From: Planctomycetota bacterium
GTDB lineage: Bacteria > Planctomycetota > UBA11346
Length of the DNA stretch: 64,000 bases
NCBI GenBank assembly: GCA_014193115.1
Contig: BJHQ01000013.1
Location: forward strand, 1-64,000
Direction: 5' to 3'
The notes under the pieces are model-generated. The model was given only the letters and a program-made list of their open reading frames with translations. It was not told the origin of the DNA and made no database searches. Shown one piece after another: positions 17,001 to 26,012 of the stretch (position 1 is the stretch's first letter; each line of letters begins with the position of its first letter). The translations under genes and the position numbers were made by a program.

Positions 17001-19055
17001 ATGGCTGCGATTCATCAAGCCGCAGGCCAGCAGATATCCGGATCGGTGGTGGTCGCCGCCGACACCCTGGCGGGCGATCCGGACCGATCCTGCGAGTATT
17101 GCGGTCACCGCTGGCGCTCGGGCCGACGTGGCGAACGCCGTTGCCCGCGCTGCGGCGGGCCGTCGGGGCCGTTGTCGTACCAGGCAGACGCGGCTGTCCC
17201 CGGCCAGCCGGCACCGACGCCGATCATTCCGCGCCGGACCGTGGATTGGCACCGTCCGGGCAGACCGCCGCCTGACTACGAGCTGCTCCATATCATCGGA
17301 GAAGGCGGCATGGGCACGGTCTATGCCGCCCGCCAGACCGGACTCGACCGGATCGTCGCCCTCAAGCAGCTCCATGCCGAGGCCTTCCGCGATGCGGTGG
17401 ACGCGACGGCATTCTTACGTGAGGCGGTCACCGCTGGCGGGCTCGAGCATCCGGGAATCGTTCCCGTCTATGAGCACGCGATCGACCAGGATGGCGTGCC
17501 GTTCTATGTCATGCGGCGGGTCGAGGGCATCACCTGGCGGGACAGCCTGGCCGGACTGCCCCTGGAACGCCACCTGGCGATCCTGCTCCACGTGTCCGAC
17601 GCCATCGCCTTCGCCCATCGCCAGGGGATCATCCATCGCGACCTGAAGCCCGACAACGTGATGGTCGGCAGGTGGGGCGAGGTCCTGGTGCTCGATTGGG
17701 GCATGGCGATCCATGTCGCAGCATTGGACCGGATCGCTCCGGGCAGCGCCGGGCACATCTGCGGCACGCCCAATTACATGGCTCCGGAGCAGGCCCGCGG
17801 CGACCTGGCCGCGATCGGTCCGGCCAGCGACCAGTACCAGCTGGGCGGCATCCTGTTCGAACTGCTGACCGGCCAGCAGCCCCACGACGGCGACACGGTG
17901 TCGGAGCGGTTGGATGCCGCCATCGCCAACCGCATCGTCGCCAGCAATCGCGATGATGAGCTGATGGCCATCGCCAGGCGGGCCTTGGCCACCGAGCCCG
18001 CTCAGCGATTCCCTGAGGTGGCCGCGTTCCAAGCAGCGATCCGCGAGGCCCAGGCCCATGCCGCCAGCGCCGAGCTGACCAGGCATGGCGAAGGCATGCA
18101 GGGCGCCGCCATCACCTATGAGGAGCATGCCCGGGTGGTGCATGCCTTCGATGAGGCGCTGCGCCTGTGGCCGGCCAACACCGTCGCCGTGGCGAGGCGC
18201 AAAAACGCTTTGATCAGCTATGCCCGGCGGGCGCTGGACCGCGATGACGCCGAGCTGGCCGCCCATCTCGGCCAGCTTTCCGGGGATCCGTCCGTGATCG
18301 AACAGGCAGCGCAGGCGCTGCGCCATCGCATCCAGCGTCAAACCCGCGGTCGGCTGCTCAGCGCAGTCGCCATCGGACTGCTCATCCTGCTGGTGATGTC
18401 CCTGGTCGGCGGTCTGGTCTATTTCCGGCATGCACGGGATCGGGTGATCGACCTGACCAGGCAGCGCGATGTCGCGGAGGCGGCGCTGGCCAAGGAGGAG
18501 GCGGCCAAGGCACAGCTCAGCCAGCGGGGTTGGCGACTGGTTTCCCATGAGGATTTCGGGATCGGTTCCCTGGGTGAGGGGGTCCGGGTGGAGGCCGGGG
18601 AATGGATCGTGCAGGACCAAACGTTTGTCCTCTCCGGCAACACCACAGGGGTTCTGCTGATTACGTTTCCACAGTCAGGAGACTCCCGGATTCAATTGGA
18701 TCGGCTCAATAACCGCGCCATGCAGATCGGCTTCAGCGCCGATGCGAGCCGCCAGCTGCAACTTTCTATCGGCGCCCGCTGCGAGCTGTTCTCAGGCAAG
18801 CAGCTGCTGGCCTCGGCGGAGGTCACCGCGCCGGAACCGGGGTTGCCCCAGCACGTGCGGATCGAGCACGAGGGCGACCTGCTCCGGGTGCGGATCGATG
18901 GGCGCACGGTGCTGGGCCGGACGGTGGGGATGGTCTCCGACCCACGACCGCAATGGCGGATCGAAGCCGCCCCCGGTCTGATCATCGACAACCTGAAGAT
19001 CGAAGTGACTGGCCGGATCAGCCAGGATGGCGACCGTCCACCTGGGCCGTCGTGA
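17001..19055 (+). CDS. Zinc-ribbon Ser/Thr protein kinase with transmembrane segment
   Basis: A 684-residue membrane kinase. Residues 31-51 form a zinc ribbon (C31, C34, C48, C51). The kinase domain runs from about 93 to 355, with the glycine loop IGEGGMGTVYAARQ, catalytic HRDLKPDN, DWG in place of DFG and the GTPNYMAPEQA activation segment. A helix at about 450-475 (LLSAVAIGLLILLVMSLVGG) crosses the membrane, followed by a short coiled coil. The last 170 residues resemble the jelly-roll DUF1080/laminin-G-like domain of planctomycete secreted proteins and would be outside the cytoplasm. It likely couples an external signal to phosphorylation; targets are unknown. Its end overlaps the convergent reductase gene by 38 bp. 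Confidence 0.9.
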   Translation: MAAIHQAAGQQISGSVVVAADTLAGDPDRSCEYCGHRWRSGRRGERRCPRCGGPSGPLSYQADAAVPGQPAPTPIIPRRTVDWHRPGRPPPDYELLHIIGEGGMGTVYAARQTGLDRIVALKQLHAEAFRDAVDATAFLREAVTAGGLEHPGIVPVYEHAIDQDGVPFYVMRRVEGITWRDSLAGLPLERHLAILLHVSDAIAFAHRQGIIHRDLKPDNVMVGRWGEVLVLDWGMAIHVAALDRIAPGSAGHICGTPNYMAPEQARGDLAAIGPASDQYQLGGILFELLTGQQPHDGDTVSERLDAAIANRIVASNRDDELMAIARRALATEPAQRFPEVAAFQAAIREAQAHAASAELTRHGEGMQGAAITYEEHARVVHAFDEALRLWPANTVAVARRKNALISYARRALDRDDAELAAHLGQLSGDPSVIEQAAQALRHRIQRQTRGRLLSAVAIGLLILLVMSLVGGLVYFRHARDRVIDLTRQRDVAEAALAKEEAAKAQLSQRGWRLVSHEDFGIGSLGEGVRVEAGEWIVQDQTFVLSGNTTGVLLITFPQSGDSRIQLDRLNNRAMQIGFSADASRQLQLSIGARCELFSGKQLLASAEVTAPEPGLPQHVRIEHEGDLLRVRIDGRTVLGRTVGMVSDPRPQWRIEAAPGLIIDNLKIEVTGRISQDGDRPPGPS

Positions 19056-19848
19056 CCACGCAACCGGTCATCCGGGAGATGGTCTCCAGGCTGGGTGCCG
19101 GGATGCCGTGGCGCCGGCTGGCCACTGCCAGCGGACCGAACAGCCACGGCAGCTCACCGCGATCGACCACCGCTGACGGGCGGTGGTCCCCGACCGCAGC
19201 GAAAAAGGCGGCGGCACGATCCAGGGCGCCATCGGCAATCCCCGGCGCGCCGATCGCCGCCAGCTCGGCGGCAGCGATGGCCAGGCCTTCGGCGGTGGCG
19301 CCCAGCACCAGGTCGCGGTGGTCGCGCCACACTGCCGCCATGCCCAGTCCGGTGGCGACGCACAGCGGTCCGACCGTGGCGTTGAGCACGGCCTTCTCCC
19401 ATCTGGCAGCGCTCACGTCGGCGACCTGTTCGACGATGAGCCCGGCGCTGCGCCAGGCGCTCAGCACCGGACTCCATGCTGCCGGCAACGGGCCGACCAC
19501 GATCCGGGGATCGGTGCCGGTGGCATGGATCATTCCGCCAGTCAGATCGACGGCGAAGAAGCACACCGCCACCGGCCGGGGCTGGCCGAGGCCATTCTGG
19601 GCGCATAGGGCCTGGCCGGGCAGCTGCACCCACGGCGTCAGATGGGCTCGGGAGCAGACCAGCAGCGGGGTTGAGGGATCACAATCCGCCAGAGCGACCA
19701 GCCGCGGTCGCCAGCTGCGCAGTCCGGCAGGAAGTCGCACCAGATCAGACTTGATCCGGCCGCTCGGGCCGACCACCACCGTCGCTGCATCGGCGGCGGC
19801 GCCGAGATAGCAGCCGACCAGGCCGGGACCGAGGATGGTGCAGGTCAT
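19018..19848 (-). CDS. 2-dehydropantoate 2-reductase-like protein (PanE/ApbA family)
   Basis: A 276-residue protein beginning with a Rossmann motif MTCTILGPGLVGCYLGAAA (GPGLVG where the family has GxGxxG). The C-terminal half has RWEKAVLNATVGPLCVATG, matching the conserved W-K-N segment of PanE/ApbA enzymes, which make pantoate for coenzyme A using NADPH. Identity to classical PanE is modest and no other pantothenate gene is near, so another ketoacid substrate is possible. I chose ATG 19848 because the fold starts there. Converges with the upstream kinase and is divergent from the acyltransferase. Confidence 0.75.
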   Translation of the reverse strand: MTCTILGPGLVGCYLGAAADAATVVVGPSGRIKSDLVRLPAGLRSWRPRLVALADCDPSTPLLVCSRAHLTPWVQLPGQALCAQNGLGQPRPVAVCFFAVDLTGGMIHATGTDPRIVVGPLPAAWSPVLSAWRSAGLIVEQVADVSAARWEKAVLNATVGPLCVATGLGMAAVWRDHRDLVLGATAEGLAIAAAELAAIGAPGIADGALDRAAAFFAAVGDHRPSAVVDRGELPWLFGPLAVASRRHGIPAPSLETISRMTGCVVTTAQVDGRHPG

Positions 19849-19930
19849 GCGGAGCCGGGAACCTTGCACGGCGTGAACGCCTCCGGCAAGCCGGCCCTGG
19901 CCGAGAGGGCGCAGGGGCCACGATTCCGCC

Positions 19931-20926
19931 ATGACCAGCGAGTCGGTACGGTCGCAGCGGAGCACCGCGTGGACCGGACGCAGCCGCGGCGGGGAACTGC
20001 TGTTCCTGGTCTGCGCCGCCCTGGTGCCCCGGGCGGGGATCATCGGCGTCTGGCTGGGGAGTTTCGTGATCGCAGCTGGGTTCCTGGTGATTGGCGGCCG
20101 CAAGCAATATGGAATCCTGAGCTATTGGTGGCGGCTACGACCGCGCTGCTCGCGTTGGACCTTGCTGGTGACGCTGTGGCGCCACTACGCCAGCTTCGGC
20201 CGGGTGCTGTGCGACCGCCTGCTGTTCATCCTGTCTCCCCAGCGCTACCGCTTGGAATCCACCGGAATCGAGCACGCCATCGGGCTCATGCGGCAGCGGC
20301 GCGGGTTCATCTTCCTATCCGCCCATCACGGCAACTGGGAGATCGCCCCGCTGCTGATCCAGCGCGGGATCTCGGAAGCGCAGAGCCAGGCTGCGGCCCG
20401 TGGCGAACCAGCCGCCATCGCGCCGCCGGTCGTCCACATCGTCATGATCCAGGGCGATCTGCCTGCGATCCAGCGGTTCAGCGACCGCCATCGCGGGAAT
20501 TGGCCGGTGCGTTTCCACGATCCGCGCAATGCCTTGGGCACCGCAGTGGAACTCGCCGCTGCCCTCGGTCGTGGCGAGATCGTCTGCCTGCTCGGTGACC
20601 GCGTCCACGCCGACCAGCCGGCGGTCGCCGGCCGGTTCCTTGGTCGCCTGGCGCGTTTCCCCGCCGGACCGTTCCAAACGGCCCTCCTGACCGGCGCCCC
20701 GATCCTGCCGGCGTTCATGACCAAGACCGGTCTGGGCGGCTACCGGCTTGAGGTCGATCCGCCGTGGACCGTGCGCGCTGCGAGCCGCGCCGATCGCCAG
20801 GCCGCAGTGGCCGCGGCCGCCCAGCGCTGGGCCAGACGGTTGGAACTGCAAGTCCGCCGGTATCCCTTCCAGTGGCATAATTTCTTCGATTTCTTCACGC
20901 CCTCCGCCGAGTCGCCAAGACGATGA
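19931..20926 (+). CDS. LpxL/HtrB-type lysophospholipid or lipid A acyltransferase
   Basis: A 331-residue protein with an N-terminal hydrophobic segment (LVPRAGIIGVWLGSFVIAAG) and the catalytic motif HHGNWE at 132-137, where His and Glu form the acyl-transfer dyad of the LpxL family. GDRVHAD near 225 and FPAGPFQTALLTGAPILP near 250 are further family signatures. Such enzymes add a secondary acyl chain to lipid A or to other membrane or aryl-polyene lipids. No other lipid A gene lies nearby. The M1 peptidase gene follows 100 bp downstream on the same strand. Confidence 0.85.
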   Translation: MTSESVRSQRSTAWTGRSRGGELLFLVCAALVPRAGIIGVWLGSFVIAAGFLVIGGRKQYGILSYWWRLRPRCSRWTLLVTLWRHYASFGRVLCDRLLFILSPQRYRLESTGIEHAIGLMRQRRGFIFLSAHHGNWEIAPLLIQRGISEAQSQAAARGEPAAIAPPVVHIVMIQGDLPAIQRFSDRHRGNWPVRFHDPRNALGTAVELAAALGRGEIVCLLGDRVHADQPAVAGRFLGRLARFPAGPFQTALLTGAPILPAFMTKTGLGGYRLEVDPPWTVRAASRADRQAAVAAAAQRWARRLELQVRRYPFQWHNFFDFFTPSAESPRR

Positions 20927-21025
20927 CCAAGCAGCGCCAGCCCTGGCGCCGGACCCGCCGCGCAGGTAATTCCGGCCTTCGCTAGCGCCCCTAGCCCCCA
21001 GCCCCCAGCCCCAGCCCCAAAAAAC

Positions 21026-23578
21026 ATGTCCGATTCCAAGCCTTTCGCCCCGGCCGGCACGCCCGCCCGCTGGGTCCGTCCACGACCGGTCCTGGTCGAA
21101 CGGGTCGAATTGGAGTGCACCATCGATCTCGACCGTCAGCGGGTCGAAGGCACGGTCGTCCACGTCTGCGCGCCCCAGCCCCACGGCCAGCACCGGGTGC
21201 TGGAACTCGATCAGCACGACCTGGAGATCGGCGCGGTCGCCGTCGACGGGGTTCCGGTGCGGGCCAGCGTGTCGGCTGGGCGCGTGGCGGTGCCGCTGCC
21301 GGCCCTGGGCGAGCGGTTCCGCGTCGCCATCGCCTTCGCGGCCCAGGCTCCGCCCAAGGGGCTGTTCTTCATCGCTGCGGATCCGGCCCATCGCCGGGTC
21401 GCCATGGCCTGGACCCAGGGCGCCATCGAGGACCACTCCTATTGGTTCCCGTGCCTCGATGACCCCAATGGTTTGAGCACCTTTCGAGTCGCCATCCGCC
21501 ACCGCTCGGCGGTGCAGGCCATCGCCAATGGCGAGCGGATCAGCCGCACCGACCAGGGCGACGGTTGGACGACGACGGTCTACGAACAGGCCAAACCCCA
21601 CGTCTTGTATCTGCTGAATGTCGTGGTTGGCGACCTGGTCGCGGTCGAGGATCCCCGTTCACCCGTGCCGACCACCCATTGGCTGCCGCGGGGCCACGAA
21701 GCAGGCGGATTCGACCTGTTCCGCGCCACCGGCTTCGCCATCGATTGGCTCGGTCGCTTCATCGGCGTGCCCTATGCCTGGGGCCGATACGGCCATGTCG
21801 TGGTCCACGGGTTCACCTGGGGCGGCATGGAGAACACCACCCTGACCACCATCACCGACCGGGTGGTGATGACTGCTGAGGACCAGCAGCGCGAGGATGT
21901 GGATGCCGACTCGCTGGTCGTCCACGAGCTGGTCCACCAGTGGTTCGGCGACCTGTTGACCATGAAGGGCTGGTCGGACATCTGGCTCAACGAGAGCTTC
22001 GCGACCTATCTGGAGGCCCGTGGCACGGCGGCCTGGCGGGCCAACGCCTTTGGCCGCAACGAGGCCGACGAACTGGCGCTGGAGCTGTGGCGCAACCGCG
22101 AGGCCTGGCTGGAGGAGGACCGCAGCCGCTACCGCCGCGCCCTGGTCACCAATCGCTGGGCGGATCCTGAGGAACTGTTTGACCGGGTGAGCTACGAGAA
22201 AGGCAGCCTGGTGCTGCACCACCTGTGCCAGGTGCTCGGCGAACCGGCGTTCCGCGCCGCGGTGCAGCTCTACACCACCCGCCACGCCCATGGCCTGGTC
22301 GAGACTGCCGACTGGCGCCAGGCGATCGAGGACGCCACCGGCGAGCCCTGCGACGCATTTTTTGACCAATGGGTGTACCGCGCCGGTCATCCCGTGCTGA
22401 AAGTCACCCATCGCCACGATCCGGCCCGCAAGCAGCTGATCGTCGAGATCGAGCAGACCCAGGCCGGAGGCGATGACGACCAGGCTTTCCGTCTGCCGAC
22501 GGTGCTCGCCTCCAGCGCCGGAAGCCAGCCGGTGGTGCTGCGAAAAGCCAAGGAATTCCTGGTCATTTCCATGGACGTGGCGCCAACTTGGGTGGCCCTC
22601 GACCCGGCTGGCGAGCTGCCGGCGGGCTGGGAGGAATCCGGCGACGCAGGCGAACTGCTGGCCCGGCTCGCGGCCCGCGGCGGCGACCATCCCTGTGCCA
22701 CTGCCGGCCGCGCCCGGGCGGCGGTGGCGCTTGGTAAAAAACTGGCGAATCCAGCGATCATCGCCGGCTTGTCGGGCCGGCTGAGCGACCCGGCTGAAGC
22801 CGACCTGGTGCGCAGCGAATGCGCCGCAGCGCTCGGCGAGCTGCGCGAACCGGCAGCCCGGGCCGCCCTGGTCGCTGCGTTGCCTGGCTGCGCCCAGCCA
22901 CGGATCCGCCGGGCGATCGCAGGGGCGCTGGCCAAGCCGGTGCGCGATCCCGCCGAAGCGGCCGCTCTGGCCGATACTCTGGTGAGCGCAGCTGACGCTG
23001 AACCGAGCCGCTGGGTCGCTGGCGAACTGCTGGCTGCCCGGGCCGCCCTTGAGCATCCCGGCGCGACGCCGGTGCTGCGCGCCAGGCTCAGTCAAAGCAG
23101 TTGGCAGCAGCGGCTGCGCGTTGCGGTGGTGCGGGGTCTCGGCCACAGCGGCGAGCCGGCGGCGGCGGATGACGCGGTGAACCTGATCGCCGATGTCGCG
23201 CAGACCGATGGCGTGCGTAGCGCCGCGATCACAGCGGCGGCGACGCTCGGCGCCCGCCATCACCTGCTCCGCGACCGCGTCCGCCGGGCGATCGAGCCTC
23301 ATCTCGATAGCGGATCCCTGCAATTGCGCATGACGGCGGCCAAGGCCCTGGGCTCGCTCAAGGACCCGGCCGCACGGGGAGCGCTCGGCGCCCGGCTCGA
23401 CCGCGAGCCGTTCGGCAATGTCCGCCGGGTGATCCGTGAATCCGTGGAATCCCTGGGCCAGGCCGCCGCCGCCACCACGGCGCTGGCAGCAGCCGAAAAA
23501 CGCATCGCCGAGCTGGAAACCGCCCGGAAGAAGCTGGAACTGCGGCTGGAAGCGGTGGAGAAGCGGCTGGGCGGCTGA
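21026..23578 (+). CDS. M1-family zinc aminopeptidase with HEAT-like C-terminal region
   Basis: An 850-residue peptidase. The exopeptidase motif GGMENTT stands in for GAMEN, and the zinc site is H300ELVH304 with E323 in WLNESFATY. The catalytic part ends near residue 460 (FFDQWVYRAGHPVLKVTH). After it come roughly 270 residues of Ala-rich helical repeats (for example RSECAAALGELREPAARAAL, AKALGSLKDPAARGALGARL), which read as HEAT/PBS-lyase-like repeats, then a short terminal coiled coil (EKRIAELETARKKLELRLEA). The protein has no signal peptide, so it is probably cytoplasmic. It trims N-terminal residues from peptides; the repeat tail may bind a partner. Confidence 0.93.
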   Translation: MSDSKPFAPAGTPARWVRPRPVLVERVELECTIDLDRQRVEGTVVHVCAPQPHGQHRVLELDQHDLEIGAVAVDGVPVRASVSAGRVAVPLPALGERFRVAIAFAAQAPPKGLFFIAADPAHRRVAMAWTQGAIEDHSYWFPCLDDPNGLSTFRVAIRHRSAVQAIANGERISRTDQGDGWTTTVYEQAKPHVLYLLNVVVGDLVAVEDPRSPVPTTHWLPRGHEAGGFDLFRATGFAIDWLGRFIGVPYAWGRYGHVVVHGFTWGGMENTTLTTITDRVVMTAEDQQREDVDADSLVVHELVHQWFGDLLTMKGWSDIWLNESFATYLEARGTAAWRANAFGRNEADELALELWRNREAWLEEDRSRYRRALVTNRWADPEELFDRVSYEKGSLVLHHLCQVLGEPAFRAAVQLYTTRHAHGLVETADWRQAIEDATGEPCDAFFDQWVYRAGHPVLKVTHRHDPARKQLIVEIEQTQAGGDDDQAFRLPTVLASSAGSQPVVLRKAKEFLVISMDVAPTWVALDPAGELPAGWEESGDAGELLARLAARGGDHPCATAGRARAAVALGKKLANPAIIAGLSGRLSDPAEADLVRSECAAALGELREPAARAALVAALPGCAQPRIRRAIAGALAKPVRDPAEAAALADTLVSAADAEPSRWVAGELLAARAALEHPGATPVLRARLSQSSWQQRLRVAVVRGLGHSGEPAAADDAVNLIADVAQTDGVRSAAITAAATLGARHHLLRDRVRRAIEPHLDSGSLQLRMTAAKALGSLKDPAARGALGARLDREPFGNVRRVIRESVESLGQAAAATTALAAAEKRIAELETARKKLELRLEAVEKRLGG

Positions 23579-23661
23579 GCCGAAACGGGGCGGAGCGTCG
23601 ATGCGTGCACCCGGATAGCGCCGGTTGGCCGATCGGCCAGCGGAGCTTTACCTCGTTTTTT

Positions 23662-23683
23662 CCTTGGCGCCTTGGCGGTTCAT
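23662..23683. repeat. Half copy of the CCTTGGCG...TTGGCGGT dispersed repeat
   Basis: CCTTGGCGCCTTGGCGGTTC lies between the peptidase and SGNH hydrolase genes. It matches the right arm of the inverted-repeat elements at 24402-24537 and 56066-56304. No left arm is evident here. Confidence 0.6.
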
Positions 23684-23788
23684 CGACTGTTTTCTGGTTG
23701 ATGGAACGCCGCCGGTTTCCATTGCGGTAGCGACCATTTCTTCCCGCGCCGTTCATCACCTCTACACCTGGCAGATGACACCCCTGCC

Positions 23789-24382
23789 ATGCAGTGGTTC
23801 GAAGACGAAGTCCGCGCCCTGGAGCAGCGCCTGCGCGGCACTCCGGCAGGCCGGCTGGTGTTTTACGGGTCGTCCACCATCCGCCTGTGGCCGGATCTGG
23901 CGAAGGATTTTCCCGGGGCGATCAACGCCGGCTTCGGCGGCTCGACACTCAACGCCTGCGCCTGGTTCTATGACCGGCTGGTGGTGCCGCTGCGCCCCCG
24001 CCATCTGGTGCTGTACGTCGGCGACAACGATGTCGGTGATGGTGCCGGCCTGGAGCTGTTCCATCAGCGGCTGCGCGATCTGTTCAATACCATCGACCAT
24101 TTCCATCCCGGCCTGCCGATCACCTGGCTGACGATCAAGCCGAGCCCATCCCGGGCGGCGCTGCTGCCGCACATCCAACTCGCCAACGATCTCGCCCGGG
24201 GACTGCTGGTGGTGCGCGGCCGCTCGGTGGTGGTGGAGGTCTGCCGGCCGCTGCTTGACCAGGCGAGCCAGCCGATCCCGGCGCTGTTCCAGGCCGACGG
24301 CCTGCACCTGTCGGCGGCAGGCTATGCCGCGCTGCGGGCGGCGTTGTGGCAGCACCTGCCCTGGTTGCGGGAGCATGGATGA
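23789..24382 (+). CDS. SGNH/GDSL-family hydrolase
   Basis: A 197-residue single-domain esterase or lipase-like hydrolase. Block I is LVFYGSSTIRLW (nucleophile Ser about 28), the glycine of block II is in INAGFGGS, block III reads YVGDNDVGDG with the Asn, and block V is DGLHLSAAGYAAL with the Asp-His pair. Length fits the small SGNH family. No signal peptide is visible, so it is probably cytoplasmic, unlike many sugar-ester deacetylases. It sits between the aminopeptidase and an alpha/beta hydrolase gene; substrate unknown. Confidence 0.88.
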   Translation: MQWFEDEVRALEQRLRGTPAGRLVFYGSSTIRLWPDLAKDFPGAINAGFGGSTLNACAWFYDRLVVPLRPRHLVLYVGDNDVGDGAGLELFHQRLRDLFNTIDHFHPGLPITWLTIKPSPSRAALLPHIQLANDLARGLLVVRGRSVVVEVCRPLLDQASQPIPALFQADGLHLSAAGYAALRAALWQHLPWLREHG

Positions 24383-24401
24383 ACTTACGCGGCATGGAGG
24401 T

Positions 24402-24537
24402 GAACCGCCAAGGCGCCAAGACGCCAAGGAACATCCAAGAAAATATTTCGATTGCGTCCGGCTTGCGTCACGTCCAGCGGGTGGAGCGAGCGGTTGCTCC
24501 ACGCCTGAGCCGCTTGGCGCCATGGCGTCTTGGCGGT
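24402..24537. repeat. Inverted-repeat (MITE/REP-like) element
   Basis: Left arm at 24402-24430 (ACCGCCAAGGCGCCAAGACG) and right arm at 24512-24537 (GGCGCCATGGCGTCTTGGCG) are inverted copies matching at 22 of 25 positions, flanking about 80 bp. Related elements occur at 52802-52981 and 56066-56304, and a half copy at 23662. Confidence 0.75.
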
Positions 24538-24595
24538 GATGCAGGTGCTGTTATCGGGATGCTGTACCACACTGGCACAACCCGGGGATGAACCG

Positions 24596-25324
24596 GTGCT
24601 GCGCGTCTATCACCGCTGGTTCAGCCCGTCCGTCGACCGTGACATGGAACTGCTGGTCTTCGGCCACGGTGGCGCGCGGGTGCTGGTCTTCCCGACCCGC
24701 TGCGGACGGTTCTACGACTTCGAGAATTTCGGTCTGGTCGAGTCGTGCCGGGCGGCGATCGAGGACGGACGGATCCAGCTGTGGTGCGTCGACAGCTTCG
24801 ATGGGCAGAGCGTCTATGCCCGGTGGCTGCCACCTGCGGACCGGATGCCCGCCCACGCCCGCTTCGAGCGGTACGTACTCGACGAGGTCATTCCGCTCAG
24901 CGCGGAACGCAATCCGGGCGGCGGGCTGTGGACCATGGGTTGCAGCCTGGGCGCCTGGCACGCGGTGAACCTCGCCGCCCGTCATCCCCAGCGTTTTCGC
25001 AGAGTCATCGCTCTGTCCGGCCGTTATGACCTGACCCGCTGCTTCGGCCGTTATCGCGATCTGTTCGACGGCTGGTACGACGACACGATCTATTTCAATC
25101 TGCCGAGCCATTACCTGCCGCGTCTGGATTCGCCCGACCTGATCGCCGACCTCCGCCACCTGCGCATCGACCTGGCCTGCGGCAAGACCGACGTGATCGC
25201 CAGCAACAACCACGAATTGGCCGATTGCCTGCGCAGCAAAGGCGCCGATCTGGCGTTCCACCAGTGGGATGGCGAGGCCCACAAAGCCGACGCCTGGCGC
25301 AACATGGTGTCGGCGTACGTCTGA
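24596..25324 (+). CDS. Alpha/beta-hydrolase esterase (esterase D-like)
   Basis: A 242-residue hydrolase of the putative-esterase family. The nucleophile elbow is TMGCSLGAWHAVNLA, and GEAHKADAWR near the C-terminus carries the catalytic His. The start YHRWFSPSVDRDMELLVFGH is typical of homologues, so I chose GTG 24596, which has GGGGA at good spacing. The ATG at 24539 lies at the edge of the inverted-repeat element and would add a short, unlikely leader. A cytoplasmic carboxylesterase role is likely; substrate unknown. Confidence 0.8.
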   Translation: MLRVYHRWFSPSVDRDMELLVFGHGGARVLVFPTRCGRFYDFENFGLVESCRAAIEDGRIQLWCVDSFDGQSVYARWLPPADRMPAHARFERYVLDEVIPLSAERNPGGGLWTMGCSLGAWHAVNLAARHPQRFRRVIALSGRYDLTRCFGRYRDLFDGWYDDTIYFNLPSHYLPRLDSPDLIADLRHLRIDLACGKTDVIASNNHELADCLRSKGADLAFHQWDGEAHKADAWRNMVSAYV

Positions 25325-25327
25325 CCC

Positions 25328-25408
25328 TGGGAGCGCCGAGCGCCAGCTCGGCATAAACCGCCGAGATTTCCCAGCCCAGCCAAGCCGAACTGGCGCTCGG
25401 CGCTCCCA
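25328..25408. terminator. Long hairpin between convergent genes
   Basis: Inverted arms at 25328-25352 (TGGGAGCGCCGAGCGCCAGC...) and 25384-25408 pair at 24 of 25 positions around a 31-base loop. It sits between the esterase end (plus) and the thpR end (minus), an ideal place for a bidirectional terminator, although no T-tract follows. It may equally be a REP-type repeat. Confidence 0.65.
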
Positions 25409-25433
25409 GCGCTCGGCGCCCAGCGAGTTGAGG

Positions 25434-26012
25434 TCAGCTCAGCGGCCAGGTGGCCATGGCTTGATAGCGGGGAACGGTCGGCTGGGAGCGCAGGACCTGG
25501 ACCGCATCGAACGAGCATTCGCCCCAATCCGCCAGGCCATGGGCTTCAAGCAGGTGCGGCCAGTCGCGCATCAGGGGCAGGTTGGTGGATTGGGCCTTGG
25601 GTCGGGCCAGGGTGACATGCGGCTTGAAGGACGGATTGATCGACTCGTCAAGCACTTCGGCGAGATCGCGGTGGATGGCGGCGCAGATCCGGTCGGGATC
25701 GTCCACCGCGGCGAACACGCTTTGCGGCACCGTTGCACCGCCGGCTGCGCCGAGTCCGGTCAGGCGCAGTCCGCTTGGCGCGGCCAGGGCTCGGGCGAGA
25801 TCGTCTACGGCCGCCGGAATCCAGCCCGCGGCGTCTTCGCCGAGTGGCCCGAGATACAGCAGGGTCAGGTGAAAATCCTCGGGATGAGTCCAGGTCGCGG
25901 GCAAATCCCAAGCGCGCAGCCGGTCGCTGATCGCCGCCAAGCGGTCGCGGAGATCAGGCGACGGGCGCAGGCTGATGAAGACATTGCCGTCGGGGCCCGC
26001 GTACTTGCCCAT
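25434..26012 (-). CDS. thpR: RNA 2',3'-cyclic phosphodiesterase (2'-5' RNA ligase family)
   Basis: A 192-residue 2H phosphoesterase. The two catalytic HxT motifs are visible: FHLTLLYLG near residue 47 and PHVTLARP near residue 131. ThpR/LigT enzymes open 2',3'-cyclic phosphates on RNA and can join 2'-5' linkages; the cellular role is unclear. The N-terminus FISLRPSPDLRDRL is typical. Its ATG overlaps the stop of the upstream prenyltransferase gene by one base, so the two are co-translated, though no functional link is obvious. Confidence 0.92.
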   Translation of the reverse strand: MGKYAGPDGNVFISLRPSPDLRDRLAAISDRLRAWDLPATWTHPEDFHLTLLYLGPLGEDAAGWIPAAVDDLARALAAPSGLRLTGLGAAGGATVPQSVFAAVDDPDRICAAIHRDLAEVLDESINPSFKPHVTLARPKAQSTNLPLMRDWPHLLEAHGLADWGECSFDAVQVLRSQPTVPRYQAMATWPLS

